DNA of 64,000 nucleotides, from positions 956,501 through 1,020,500 of the forward strand of contig NC_008343.2 in NCBI RefSeq assembly GCF_000014285.2, given 5' to 3'. The notes under the pieces were generated by a model. It was not told where the DNA came from and did not search any database. It was given only the letters and a program-made list of their open reading frames with translations. Source of the stretch: Granulibacter bethesdensis CGDNIH1 (GTDB lineage: Bacteria; Pseudomonadota; Alphaproteobacteria; Acetobacterales; Acetobacteraceae). Made by a program: the position numbers and the translations under genes. This document shows positions 25,384-34,887 of the stretch, piece by piece (position 1 is the first letter of the stretch; every line of letters starts with the position of its first letter).

Positions 25384-26936
25384 GAATTAAGATCCCTCCA
25401 CTGGAACCCGTCTTTCGCCAGCAAATCATCGGCTTCTTTCGGGCCATTGCTGCCGGATGCGTAGTTCGGGAAATCAGGCGTCTGCCTGGCCCATGCATCC
25501 AGAATGGGCTGCACGATCCTCCAGCCTGCCTCGACGAAATCGGCACGCTGGAACAGCGTGGCATCGCCGATCATGCAGTCATAGATCAGCGTTTCATAGC
25601 CGGTCGTCGGACGACGTTCGAAGAAATCAGAATACCGGAAATCGCTCGATACCTGTTTCACTTGCACGGTCGGCCCGGGAACTTTGGCGTTGAAATCAAT
25701 CGACATGCCATCATTCGGGCTGATGCGAATGACAATCTGGTTGGGCGGTAAATTTTCGATCCCGGTGTCACGGAACAGCGTGAACGGAGGGCGCCGGAAT
25801 TGCAGCACGATTTCGGTGCAGCGTTCGCTCATATGCTTGCCGGTGCGCAGATAGAAAGGCGTCTTGCCCCAGCGCCAGTTGTCGATCATCAACTTGATGG
25901 CGACGAACGTTTCAGTGGCTGAATGCGGATCCACATTCAGTTCGGAACGATATCCCTGAACGTCTGCGCCTTTTACGGTGCCTGGACCGTACTGGCCGCG
26001 GACGGCATTGTCGGCCACATCTTCCTCGGCCATCAGACGAACAGCCTGAAGCACCTTGGCTTTTTCGGACCGCACTGCATCCGCATCGAATGAAACGGGA
26101 GGCTCCATCGCCGTTACAGCCAGCAGCTGGAACAGATGGTTGGGCACCATATCCCGCAAGGCACCGGCATGGTCGTAGAAGCCGCCACGCTTTTCAACAC
26201 CGACCGTTTCAGCGGCGGTAATCTGCACATGTTCAATGAAGTGGTTGTTCCACAGATTTTCGAACACGCCATTTCCAAAGCGCATCATCATGATGTTCTG
26301 GACGGTTTCCTTGCCCAGAAAATGATCAATCCGGTAAACCTGATTTTCCTTCAGAATACCAAGGATTTTTTTATTCAGATCCTGTGCTGATCCAAGATCA
26401 TGGCCAAAAGGCTTCTCGACAATGACACGCCGCCATGGCCCTTCATCTTTTTGCTCGGTCAGTCCGGCGGAGCCAAGCTGTTCGATAACCTGCGCAAAAA
26501 ATCTGTCTGCAACAGCGAGGTAGAACAGACGGTTGCCATCACGCAGAGACTGCCCCAGATTTTTAAATGTCTGACTGTCGGAGAAATCACCTTTAACATA
26601 GGTGAAGCGATCCATCAGCCATTTCCAGGCATCTTCGTCGATAGAATCTGTTTCGAATTCGACACCTTTTTTGCCGATAAAAGAATGGATCATGTCGGTC
26701 AGCTGTTGACGCCAGCTTTCCGTATCCAGATCGGCGATATCGACGCCCACAACCCGAAAATCATCCGGCAGCATTTTTGATGCTGCCAGACTGTAGAGTG
26801 ACGGGGTCACCAGACGTTTCGTCAGATCACCACCTGCCCCGAAAATAACCATGTCGCAGGCAGGGGCGGGCTGGAACACCGTGCTGTTGGTTTCAGCCTG
26901 CGCCCGCGTGCAGCCCATTTTGGGAATGGAGGACAT
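25380..26936 (-). CDS. zwf: Glucose-6-phosphate 1-dehydrogenase
   Basis: Oxidises glucose-6-phosphate to the lactone with NAD(P)+, the entry step of the oxidative pentose-phosphate pathway. The 518 residues show the nucleotide-binding GAGGDLTKRLV near residue 32 and the active-site motif RIDHFLGKE near 203, plus the conserved C-terminal half (GKTPFYLRTGKHM). The N-terminus is about 20 residues longer than in E. coli. It lies 5 bases after gnd and overlaps the HAD gene by 4. Confidence 0.97.
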   Translation of the reverse strand: MSSIPKMGCTRAQAETNSTVFQPAPACDMVIFGAGGDLTKRLVTPSLYSLAASKMLPDDFRVVGVDIADLDTESWRQQLTDMIHSFIGKKGVEFETDSIDEDAWKWLMDRFTYVKGDFSDSQTFKNLGQSLRDGNRLFYLAVADRFFAQVIEQLGSAGLTEQKDEGPWRRVIVEKPFGHDLGSAQDLNKKILGILKENQVYRIDHFLGKETVQNIMMMRFGNGVFENLWNNHFIEHVQITAAETVGVEKRGGFYDHAGALRDMVPNHLFQLLAVTAMEPPVSFDADAVRSEKAKVLQAVRLMAEEDVADNAVRGQYGPGTVKGADVQGYRSELNVDPHSATETFVAIKLMIDNWRWGKTPFYLRTGKHMSERCTEIVLQFRRPPFTLFRDTGIENLPPNQIVIRISPNDGMSIDFNAKVPGPTVQVKQVSSDFRYSDFFERRPTTGYETLIYDCMIGDATLFQRADFVEAGWRIVQPILDAWARQTPDFPNYASGSNGPKEADDLLAKDGFQWRDLNS

Positions 26937-26941
26937 GACGA

Positions 26942-27919
26942 TCAGCCTTTCTGCTCGACATGGCCCCCGAAGCCGAAGCGCATGGCGGAGAGCATCTTCT
27001 CCGCAAAGCTATGCTCCTCGCGGGAGCGGAAGCGGGTATACAGTGCGGCACTCAGTACAGGGGCCGGTACGGCTTCCTCGATGGCTGCATTGATGGTCCA
27101 ACGACCTTCACCGGAATCGGAGACGGAGCCGGAAAAATTATCCAGTGTCGGATGCTGTGCCAGTGACATGGCGGTCAGATCCAGCAGCCAGGAGGAAATC
27201 ACGCTGCCTCGCCGCCAGACCTCGGCGATATCGGTGGTGTTCAGCTCAAATCGCTCATCTTCCGGCAGTTCGGGGGAGTTTTTGTTATGCAGAATATCGA
27301 AGCCTTCAGCATAAGCCTGCATAATTCCGTACTCGATGCCATTATGGACCATCTTGACGAAATGGCCTGCCCCGGCCGGCCCGCAATGCAGATAGCCTTC
27401 CTCGGCACGGGCATCGAACCCTTCGCGATGCGGCGTGCGCTCGATCGTACCGATACCGGGGGCCAGCGTTTTCAGAACAGAATCGATCCGCTCTACAACC
27501 GGCTTATCCCCACCGATCATCATACAATAGCCACGCTCCAGCCCCCATACGCCACCGGATGTGCCCACATCGACGTAATGAATGCCTTTTTCGCGCAGGG
27601 ATTTGGCGCGGCGAATATCGTCTTTATAGAAAGTGTTGCCGCCATCAATGATGACATCATCACTGCTGAGCAAAGAGGAAAGTTCGGTGATGGTGGCTTC
27701 CGTAATTTCCCCCGCCGGTAGCATGACCCACACTGTGCGCGGCGTATCCAGTTTGGAGACGAGATCGGACAGGGAGGATGCTCCGGTTGCACCTTCATCT
27801 GACAATTTGGACACGACATCCGCGGCACGGTCATAGACGACAGTCTTGTGTCCGTCCCGCATCAGGCGACGCACGATATTGCCGCCCATACGGCCCAGTC
27901 CGATAACGCCGATCTGCAT
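26942..27919 (-). CDS. gnd: 6-phosphogluconate dehydrogenase (decarboxylating), short form
   Basis: Converts 6-phosphogluconate to ribulose-5-phosphate and CO2 with NAD(P)+. At 325 residues it is the short GndA/YqeC-like type rather than the 470-residue enterobacterial form. Motifs: [16 protein letters not shown] (nucleotide binding), [30 protein letters not shown], and the catalytic region [19 protein letters not shown] with Lys and Asn. Short forms in acetic acid bacteria often prefer NAD+; the cofactor preference here is not decided. An 11-bp hairpin separates it from tal-pgi. Confidence 0.95.
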   Translation of the reverse strand: MQIGVIGLGRMGGNIVRRLMRDGHKTVVYDRAADVVSKLSDEGATGASSLSDLVSKLDTPRTVWVMLPAGEITEATITELSSLLSSDDVIIDGGNTFYKDDIRRAKSLREKGIHYVDVGTSGGVWGLERGYCMMIGGDKPVVERIDSVLKTLAPGIGTIERTPHREGFDARAEEGYLHCGPAGAGHFVKMVHNGIEYGIMQAYAEGFDILHNKNSPELPEDERFELNTTDIAEVWRRGSVISSWLLDLTAMSLAQHPTLDNFSGSVSDSGEGRWTINAAIEEAVPAPVLSAALYTRFRSREEHSFAEKMLSAMRFGFGGHVEQKG

Positions 27920-27943
27920 GGTTCGTCAGTCCTTCTGGTTTTG

Positions 27944-27977
27944 GTCTGCCCCGGTGTAGAGAATGGCCGGGGCAGAC
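27944..27977 (-). other. Strong stem-loop between tal-pgi and gnd inside the operon
   Basis: A perfect 11-bp stem (GTCTGCCCCGG, 27944-27954, with CCGGGGCAGAC, 27967-27977) and a 12-base loop. On the minus strand it is followed by CAAAACC, not a T-tract. It is more likely an mRNA-stability or processing element than a full terminator; it would allow different levels of tkt/tal-pgi and gnd/zwf/pgl. Confidence 0.6.
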
Positions 27978-28023
27978 AATCGATAAGGCTTGGTCTTATG
28001 CGCAGGCGTAATAAACAATCAGA

Positions 28024-30861
28024 TCAGGACAGCGCCTGTCTGACTGCGTCCGCAAGTGTCGTGAGACCGCTTTCGACACCGCTGGTGAAATGAACCCGCA
28101 AGGCGCGGCGCCCACGCTCGGCCAGTACATCGAAATCCCCCCGTGCCTGAGCCGCTTTGACAATGCTGAAGCCGTAGCTCTGGCCGGGAACGGGTTGATC
28201 CTGCGCATCTTCGGTGGTGATTTGCAGGAACACACCGCTGTTCGGGCCACCTTTATAGGCCTGTCCGGTAGAGTGCAGGAAACGGGGACCGAAACCGAGG
28301 CAGGTTGCCACATGCTTCGCGTTCAGGATCTGTGCCCGGATATCCTGCATCGCGGCTTCATGGGCCTCGGTACGCTCGATATAGGCCAGCAGCGCGGCAT
28401 AATCACCGCTGCCGATCCGGTCGAAATGGATCTTCAGCGCTGCTGCCAGGCTGGTGGGGGTGCCAAATGCTGCCGCATTGCGCGGATCGGCATAGAGAGC
28501 AATGCCCTCACCAGTGAAGAACGGCTTTTCTTCAGGCAGAGAGCCAGTTTTTTCAACCGAGGCGGTCAGTTCGCGTGTCTTGATCTTGCTGGCTTCGACA
28601 TCTGGTTGATCGAACGGATTGATGTCGAGGATGGCGCCGGCAACGGCTGTCGCAATTTCCCAACGGAAGAATTCCTGCCCGATATGCAGCGTGCTGGGAA
28701 CGGTCAGACGCGCCACCGGATGCCCGGCTTTTTCCAGAGCCGCCACAAAGGCAGCCTGTTCAGCATCTTCACCGTCTTTCAAAGCGATATAGGCAAAGAA
28801 ACGATCATTCCCGTAAGCGGTGGGATCAAGACGAGGTTCATCGGCAACAGGGATAAGCCCCTTGCCCTGCTTACCGGTCGATTCCGCCAGAAGCTGTTCC
28901 AGCCACGCGCCGATATCGGCAATGCCGGGGGAGGCGATCAGCGTCACCTTGTCCCGTTTGTATTTTGTCGCCGCGACGCCCAAAGCAAGACCGAGTTGCA
29001 GCCCGGGATTTTGTGCCGGAGGTGCATAAGGACCGCAGGCATGAACCATTTCAAGCGTTTTCGACAGGAAAGCCGGAACGTCGATGCCGATAGCCGCTGC
29101 CGGCACCAGACCAAATTTGGAGAGCACGGAGTAGCGTCCGCCAATGCTCTTCACGCCATGGAAGATGTCGGCAAACCCATCCTGTCGGGCAACCTCTTCC
29201 ATATGGGAGCCGGGATCGGTCACCGCGACGAAATGACGGCCGTTCTTGCCCGCTGCTTCATAGAAATACTGTTTGAAGATATTCGGCTCCAGCGTGCTGC
29301 CGGATTTGCTGGAGACGATGAAAAGGGTGGTCGGCAACGCCACCGCATCACGGATCGCCTTCACCTGCGCCGGATCGGTGCTGTCGAGCATATGGAAAAT
29401 CGGCCAGCCACTGCGCTGTCCGAAAGTCTTGCTCAGCACTTCGGGGCCAAGGCTGGAACCGCCCATGCCGAGCAGCACGACATCGGTATAACCACCTTCC
29501 TGGACATGCTGAGCAAAGCGGGTCAGCGTTGCAGCATCAGCCAGTTCCTGTTCGACGATGTGCAGCCAGCCGATCCATTTGTCTTCATCGGCATTGGTCC
29601 ACAAAGTCTTTTCACCCCGCCACAGGGCGCGGATCAGGCCGTCGTGACGCCAGGTTTCGGTCTCGGTCTCGACATCTTTTTTCAGCGCGTCAGAGCCGAA
29701 AGAGATGACGCTACGGGTGGCTTCACCATCGAAAAACTGGGCACGACGTTGGGCCACGGCACCGTAGAGCTTGTCGGCATCATCAGCGAAACGCTGTACG
29801 CCATCGACCACCAGATCAGTGGTGATCTGATCGAGGGAAATGCCCTGTGCGGCGAGGTCGTGCAGGGTTTTCTGTGCGGCTTCCAGATCGTCCTCGATCG
29901 TGGTTGCAATTTTGCCGTGATCGCGGGTGGCGTCCATGGTCGCGGGCGGCATGGTATTGACCGTGTTGGCGCCGATCAGGGTCTCGACATAGAGCGTATC
30001 CGGCAGATCCTTGCTCTTGACGCCGGTGGAGGCCCAGAGCAGACGCTGCGGATGGGCGCCTTTGGCTTCCAGTGCCTTCCATCGCGGATCGGCGATCAGT
30101 TTCTTATAGTGCTGATAAGCCATTTTTGCGTTGGCAATGGCGACTTTGCCTTGCAGGCTGCGCAGAACATCGGCATCGCCTTCTCCGGCTTTCAGCTTGC
30201 GCTCGACTTCTTTCTCGACAGAGGCGTCGATGCGGCTGACGAAGAAGCTGGCGACGCTGGCAATGTGGGAGATGTCTTCCCCCTTTGCGACGCGTGCCTC
30301 CAGACCCTTGATATAGGCCCAGGCGACCGCATCGTAAGCTTTCAGCGAGAATAGCAGGGTGACATTAATATTGATGCCATCGGCGATCAGCGTTTCGATG
30401 GCGGGTACGCCTGCCTCCGTGCCTGGCACCTTGATCATCAGATTCGGCTTGTCGACGGTCTGCCACAGCCGGCGGGCCTCATCGATCGTATCCTGGGTGC
30501 GCAGGGCCAGATAGGGGGATACTTCGAGGCTGATATAGCCGTCCTGACCTTTCGTCTGCTCCCACACTGGATAGAGCTGATCGGCAGCATGGCTGATATC
30601 GGTGATCGCCAGCGTTTCATAAAGCGTGGAAATGTCCAGATCGCCGCGGTCGAGCGTTTCCTTCAACTGCGGATCGTATTCCGTGCTCTGGCCGATGGCT
30701 TTTTCAAAAATGCTGGGGTTGGAAGTGACGCCGCGTACACCGTCACGCTCGATCAGCTTCACCAGTTCCCCACTTTCCAGCAGGGAGCGGCTGACGAAAT
30801 CCAGCCATGGCGATTGCCCGTGATCGTTGAGCTGGGCGAGGGGGTTCTTGGTTTCGCTCAT
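28024..30861 (-). CDS. tal-pgi: Bifunctional transaldolase / glucose-6-phosphate isomerase
   Basis: A 945-residue fusion. Residues ~1-370 are transaldolase (TalB/TAL-PGI type) with the Schiff-base Lys in LMIKVPGTEAGVPAIE near residue 140. Residues ~390-945 are phosphoglucose isomerase with GMGGSSLGPEVL, the phosphate-binding motif SKSGSTLEPN near 518, and the C-terminal segment with FGPRFLHSTGQAYKGG. The two enzymes catalyse non-oxidative transfer and the fructose-6-P/glucose-6-P interconversion, returning carbon to Zwf. The fusion is known in acetic acid bacteria and several other groups. It sits 4 bases after tkt. Confidence 0.96.
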   Translation of the reverse strand: MSETKNPLAQLNDHGQSPWLDFVSRSLLESGELVKLIERDGVRGVTSNPSIFEKAIGQSTEYDPQLKETLDRGDLDISTLYETLAITDISHAADQLYPVWEQTKGQDGYISLEVSPYLALRTQDTIDEARRLWQTVDKPNLMIKVPGTEAGVPAIETLIADGININVTLLFSLKAYDAVAWAYIKGLEARVAKGEDISHIASVASFFVSRIDASVEKEVERKLKAGEGDADVLRSLQGKVAIANAKMAYQHYKKLIADPRWKALEAKGAHPQRLLWASTGVKSKDLPDTLYVETLIGANTVNTMPPATMDATRDHGKIATTIEDDLEAAQKTLHDLAAQGISLDQITTDLVVDGVQRFADDADKLYGAVAQRRAQFFDGEATRSVISFGSDALKKDVETETETWRHDGLIRALWRGEKTLWTNADEDKWIGWLHIVEQELADAATLTRFAQHVQEGGYTDVVLLGMGGSSLGPEVLSKTFGQRSGWPIFHMLDSTDPAQVKAIRDAVALPTTLFIVSSKSGSTLEPNIFKQYFYEAAGKNGRHFVAVTDPGSHMEEVARQDGFADIFHGVKSIGGRYSVLSKFGLVPAAAIGIDVPAFLSKTLEMVHACGPYAPPAQNPGLQLGLALGVAATKYKRDKVTLIASPGIADIGAWLEQLLAESTGKQGKGLIPVADEPRLDPTAYGNDRFFAYIALKDGEDAEQAAFVAALEKAGHPVARLTVPSTLHIGQEFFRWEIATAVAGAILDINPFDQPDVEASKIKTRELTASVEKTGSLPEEKPFFTGEGIALYADPRNAAAFGTPTSLAAALKIHFDRIGSGDYAALLAYIERTEAHEAAMQDIRAQILNAKHVATCLGFGPRFLHSTGQAYKGGPNSGVFLQITTEDAQDQPVPGQSYGFSIVKAAQARGDFDVLAERGRRALRVHFTSGVESGLTTLADAVRQALS

Positions 30862-30865
30862 GATA

Positions 30866-32962
30866 TCACCGTGCTTTCGCGTGTTTTTTGACCTGCTCGC
30901 GCGCGGCTTCGGCCACGGCGTGCGGGGTAAAGCCGAAATGTTTCAGCAGCTCTGCCAGCGGGGCAGAGGCTCCGAAAGTGTGCATCCCGATCACCGTGCC
31001 TTCAGAACCGGCATAGCGTTCCCATCCGAATGTCGCACCCTGTTCGATGGTAACGCGGGCCTTGATCGAGGGAGGCAGGACAGTGTCGCGATAAGACTGA
31101 TCCTGACGCTCGAACAGTTCCCAGCTTGGCAAGGAAACGACGCGGGCCTTGATGCCTTCCTGAGCCAGGGTTTCATGTGCGGCGATACAGTGCTGCACCT
31201 CGCTGCCGGTGCCGATCAGGATCACATCCGGGGCGCCATCCGTGTCAGCCAGAATATAGCCGCCACGGGCGACACCGCTGGCAGATGCGTATTTGTTACG
31301 ATCTACAGTCGGCAGGGCTTGACGCGACAGGATCAGACAGACCGGCTGATGCTGGAACGGGATCAGGGTGCGCCATGCTTCTGCGACCTCGTTCGCGTCG
31401 GCGGGGCGAAGCACGATATTGCCGGGAATGGAGCGCAGGCCGATCAACTGTTCGACCGGCTGATGGGTCGGGCCATCTTCGCCTACGCCGATGCTGTCAT
31501 GGGTGAAAATCCAGATCGCCGGGATTTCCATCAGCGCGGCAAGACGGATTGGAGCGCGCATGTAATCGCTGAAGATCAGGAAGCCGGAGCCGTAAGGTCG
31601 CAGCTTTGACAGCGCCATACCGTTGATCGCTGACCCCATCGCGTGCTCACGGATACCCCAGTGGAAATTACGGCCGAGGCGGTTTTCAGCCGAGAAGCTT
31701 CCCCCCGCATTCTCACCGGCCGTATCCGTGAAAGTCAGCAGCGTGTTGGTGGAGGGGGCGAGATCGGCCGAACCTCCCAGCAGCCAGGGAATATGCTTGG
31801 CAACGGCATTCAGCACTTTGCCGCTGGACTGACGGGTGGCAATGCCTTTCGCATCGGCTTCAAAGACCGGAATGTCCTTATCCCAGCCTTCCGGCAGGGT
31901 TCGTTTCTCGATCTGATCGATTTCGTTGGCGAGATCGGGATATTCCGCGCGGTAGCGGGCGAACAGCGCCCGCCATTCCTTGTTCAGACGGGCAGAGCGT
32001 GCACCGATTCCATTGGCGAATGTTTCGTAAACGCCGTCCGGCACAAGGAATTTGGCATCTTCCGGCCAGCCGTAAAACTTCTTCGTGAGTTTGATTTCTT
32101 CGTCGCCAAGCGGGGAGCCATGAGCTTCATGCGTATCCTGCTTGTGAGGGGCACCCCAGCCAATGATGCTGTGAACCAGAATAAAGGCCGGCTTGCCGGT
32201 TTTGGCGCTCCGGATATGGCTTAGCAGCGCATCAAGCTTCGCAGTGTCGTTGGCGTCGTCAAGAGTATGGACATCCCATCCATATGCGGCAAACCGCGCG
32301 GCGACATCCTCACCGAAGGCCAGATTGGTGCGGCCCTCGATCGTGATGTGGTTGCTGTCATAGATCCACACCAGATTATCAAGCTTGAGATGACCGGCGA
32401 GTGAAGCTGCCTCGCCAGAAACACCCTCCATCATGTCGCCATCGCCGCACAGGGCATAAATAGTGTAGTCGAACAAAGTGTAGCCGGGACGATTATAGCG
32501 GGCGGCGAGATATTTCTCGGCAATGGCCATTCCGACGCTGTTGGCGACGCCCTGACCCAGCGGGCCGGTCGTGGTCTCCACACCGCTGGTATGGTGATAT
32601 TCGGGGTGCCCCGGCGTCTTGCTGCTCATCTGGCGGAATTGCTCGATATCCTGAAGTGTCACCGCTTTCTGGCCGGATGTATTGTATTGATTGTCGACAG
32701 ATTCGGTGCCGGTAAGGTGCAACAGCGCGTAGAGCAGCATCGATGCGTGACCGATGGACAGTACGAAACGGTCGCGATTCGGCCAGATCGGGTCCGTCGG
32801 ATCAAAATTTAGGTGATTTTGCCACAGTGTATAGGCCACAGGGGCCATGGACATGGGTGTACCAGGATGCCCGGAATTGGCCTTCTGGACCGCGTCCATC
32901 GCCAGGGTACGGATGGTATTGATTGCAACCGTATCGCGAGTATCGGGGTGGTGCGTGTCCAT
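30866..32962 (-). CDS. tkt: Transketolase
   Basis: Thiamine-diphosphate enzyme transferring two-carbon units in the pentose-phosphate pathway. The 698 residues contain AMDAVQKANSGHPGTPMSMAP at the N-terminus, the ThDP motif GDGDMMEGVSGEAASLAGH near 174, and the pyrimidine-binding and C-terminal domains (GIREHAMGSAINGMAL, HDSIGVGEDGPTHQP). The ATG at 32962 is preferred over the TTG one codon upstream. First gene of the six-gene pentose-phosphate operon, transcribed from the 32963-33594 gap. Confidence 0.97.
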   Translation of the reverse strand: MDTHHPDTRDTVAINTIRTLAMDAVQKANSGHPGTPMSMAPVAYTLWQNHLNFDPTDPIWPNRDRFVLSIGHASMLLYALLHLTGTESVDNQYNTSGQKAVTLQDIEQFRQMSSKTPGHPEYHHTSGVETTTGPLGQGVANSVGMAIAEKYLAARYNRPGYTLFDYTIYALCGDGDMMEGVSGEAASLAGHLKLDNLVWIYDSNHITIEGRTNLAFGEDVAARFAAYGWDVHTLDDANDTAKLDALLSHIRSAKTGKPAFILVHSIIGWGAPHKQDTHEAHGSPLGDEEIKLTKKFYGWPEDAKFLVPDGVYETFANGIGARSARLNKEWRALFARYRAEYPDLANEIDQIEKRTLPEGWDKDIPVFEADAKGIATRQSSGKVLNAVAKHIPWLLGGSADLAPSTNTLLTFTDTAGENAGGSFSAENRLGRNFHWGIREHAMGSAINGMALSKLRPYGSGFLIFSDYMRAPIRLAALMEIPAIWIFTHDSIGVGEDGPTHQPVEQLIGLRSIPGNIVLRPADANEVAEAWRTLIPFQHQPVCLILSRQALPTVDRNKYASASGVARGGYILADTDGAPDVILIGTGSEVQHCIAAHETLAQEGIKARVVSLPSWELFERQDQSYRDTVLPPSIKARVTIEQGATFGWERYAGSEGTVIGMHTFGASAPLAELLKHFGFTPHAVAEAAREQVKKHAKAR

Positions 32963-33594
32963 CAAGGCAATCCTCTTCCGCGTAATATGTCGATGTCAGG
33001 CCAATAGAGCAGAGCGATGCGACCGGGAAGGTAGCAGACCACTTATCAGCGTGCCGGAGCAGCATGACGGGTTCCCAGTGAACGGTCGAACGAAGAGAAG
33101 CGTTCCATCCCTATACACGATTGGGTAAGGCCCGTTGTGAGGCCATTGGTGCAGGGCATGCCATATGCCTGGTATGTTATCAGCCAGGGCCATTATCTGC
33201 CAGTTCAGAAAAATGTCGTCTGTGCAGTCAGTGGGGACTGTCAGTCTGGAGTATGCAGCCTATCATCTAACACGTCGTCCGCAACTGCCTTCACACGACA
33301 AACCTGTGACACTGCGCTGTGAGATTGCGCCGTACTCGGATTTGCTTGTTCTGCATGATCGAGCAGGGGAGAGCGGGCGAAAGAAAATCCGATTGCCTTC
33401 GGATAGCCTTTGCTTCCGGTTCCATGCTCAGGGCAGCCATACTGGTGACCTTTCTGCGATATTGGGGCATCAGACGGAGAGTGCATCTTCTGAGCAGAGT
33501 ATGTCACTTTAAAATCTTGTTTATTGTATGTGCCTGATGCGGCTGAGAATCATCGTGCCGTATCGGGATAAAATGGTTGTGGGGAGCCTGAACG
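32963..33594. other. Long gap between divergent tkt and rpiA
   Basis: 632 bases, the largest gap in the window. It must hold the tkt and rpiA promoters. No open frame in it has recognisable features; an 88-codon minus frame (33241-33507) and a 115-codon plus frame (33165-33512) look random. A hairpin with a T-rich tail on the minus strand at 33387-33404 could end a small RNA (see separate entry). Confidence 0.5.
33380..33515 (-). ncRNA. Possible small RNA with its own terminator (tentative)
   Basis: On the minus strand ATCCGA/TCGGAT (33404-33387, 6-base loop) is followed by TTTTCTTT, like an intrinsic terminator, but no gene lies upstream on that strand within the gap. A TACAAT -10-like box lies upstream at about 33525-33530, without a good -35. 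Ends are approximate. Confidence 0.2.
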
Positions 33595-34287
33595 ATGGAT
33601 ACGGATGCGCTGAAGCGCCTGGCGGGGGAAGAGGCGGCAGCCCTTGTTCAGGATGGCATGGTGGTTGGGCTTGGGACTGGATCGACCGCTGCCTGCATGG
33701 TGGATGCGCTGATCAGACGCGTGGCTCAGGGGCTGAAGATCGTGGGAATTCCGACATCGCTCCGCACGGCGGAGCAGGCGCAGGCTGGCGGCATTCCTCT
33801 GACCGATCTGGGTGCCCATCCGCGGATCGACCTCACGATTGACGGTGCGGATCAGGTAGAGCGTGGCACCTTGAATCTCATCAAGGGTATGGGCGGCGCC
33901 CTGTTGCGTGAAAAGCTGGTGGCTGCTGCCAGTGAGCGGCTGGTCATTATTGTCGATGATCGCAAATTGTCCGAAAATCTGTCTCTGCCGGTTCCTGTCG
34001 AGGTGGTTCCCTTCGGCTGGCAGGCGACCGATCTGCGTATTCAGGCGCTCGGTGGCCGTACCGTATTGAGGGGTGGTGCGGATGGCACTCCTTATGTCAC
34101 GGATAATCACAACTATATCCTTGATGTGGATTTCGGAGCGATGGGCGGCTCCCGTAAGCCGGAGACACTGGATGCGGCGTTGCGGGAGATTGTCGGTGTC
34201 GTGGAGACCGGATTTTTCATCCACCGTGCAGAAACCGTCATTATCGCTGGTGAAGGGGGCGTCACACGCTGGCAGCGTTCGGCCTGA
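33595..34287 (+). CDS. rpiA: Ribose-5-phosphate isomerase A
   Basis: Interconverts ribose-5-phosphate and ribulose-5-phosphate. The 230 residues show GLGTGSTAACMVDAL, the active-site motif DGADQVERG, and LIKGMGGALLREKLVA with the catalytic Lys. GGGGAG sits 8 bases before the ATG. It completes the pathway of the divergent operon and is followed 6 bases later by gluconokinase. Confidence 0.96.
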   Translation: MDTDALKRLAGEEAAALVQDGMVVGLGTGSTAACMVDALIRRVAQGLKIVGIPTSLRTAEQAQAGGIPLTDLGAHPRIDLTIDGADQVERGTLNLIKGMGGALLREKLVAAASERLVIIVDDRKLSENLSLPVPVEVVPFGWQATDLRIQALGGRTVLRGGADGTPYVTDNHNYILDVDFGAMGGSRKPETLDAALREIVGVVETGFFIHRAETVIIAGEGGVTRWQRSA

Positions 34288-34293
34288 GCCCTT

Positions 34294-34800
34294 ATGGCGG
34301 TTTGTCGATCCATGCTGCTGGTGGTGATGGGGGTTTCCGGCTCCGGCAAGACCACCATTGCGCAGGCGCTGGCGCGGCGGCTTGGGCTGGTGTTTCAGGA
34401 TGCGGACGATTTCCATTCCGCAGCCAATATCGCCAGGATGAAAGCGGGCATTGCCCTGACAGCGGCTGATCGCGCACCCTGGCTTGCCACCATTGCGGCC
34501 TGGGCCAAAAAGCAGGCTGAATCCGGGCAAGGGGGCGTTCTTGCCTGCTCCCTGCTGCGCCGGCTTTATCGTGAGCAGGTTCTGACAGGGGTGCCAGATC
34601 GACGCCTCATCTATCTGCGGGTGAAAGCGGATATTCTGAGGGCGCGTCTGGAGCATCGGTCCGGACATTTCATGCCTGCCAGCCTGTTGGACAGCCAGCT
34701 TGCGACACTGGAAGAGCCTGCCGATACGGAGCATGCTTTGACAGTGGATGCCGGCCAGAGTCCTGATGCCGTAGTAGCGGAGATCATACGCCGGTTGTAA
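34294..34800 (+). CDS. gntK: Gluconokinase
   Basis: ATP-dependent phosphorylation of gluconate to 6-phosphogluconate, feeding the pentose-phosphate pathway. The 168 residues have the P-loop GVSGSGKTT near residue 13, the family motif FQDADDFHSAANIARM, LTAADRAPWL, and the lid LEHRSGHFMPASLLDSQLATLE. Start at 34294 or the internal ATG at 34312 (MLLVVMG), which is closer to the family start. It is probably co-transcribed with rpiA, a sensible pairing for an organism that makes gluconate by periplasmic glucose oxidation. Confidence 0.94.
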   Translation: MAVCRSMLLVVMGVSGSGKTTIAQALARRLGLVFQDADDFHSAANIARMKAGIALTAADRAPWLATIAAWAKKQAESGQGGVLACSLLRRLYREQVLTGVPDRRLIYLRVKADILRARLEHRSGHFMPASLLDSQLATLEEPADTEHALTVDAGQSPDAVVAEIIRRL

Positions 34801-34887
34801 CAGGAGGGCAGCGGCGATCTCGCTCCGCAGAGTCGCTGACTTATTCTGACACTTCGGACATTTCAACGGATCCATGAAGGGGGACTC

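Noticed and set aside
28090-30354. A 754-codon open frame antisense to tal-pgi
   Set aside because: It lies entirely within the well-conserved fusion gene, has no recognisable domain and arises from the GC-rich codon bias of the sense strand.
33165-33512. A 115-codon open frame in the tkt-rpiA gap
   Set aside because: No ribosome site, no signal or domain, ordinary for a gap of this size.
33550-34875. A 441-codon open frame antisense to rpiA and gntK
   Set aside because: Covers two genes with intact motifs; no ribosome site or domain.
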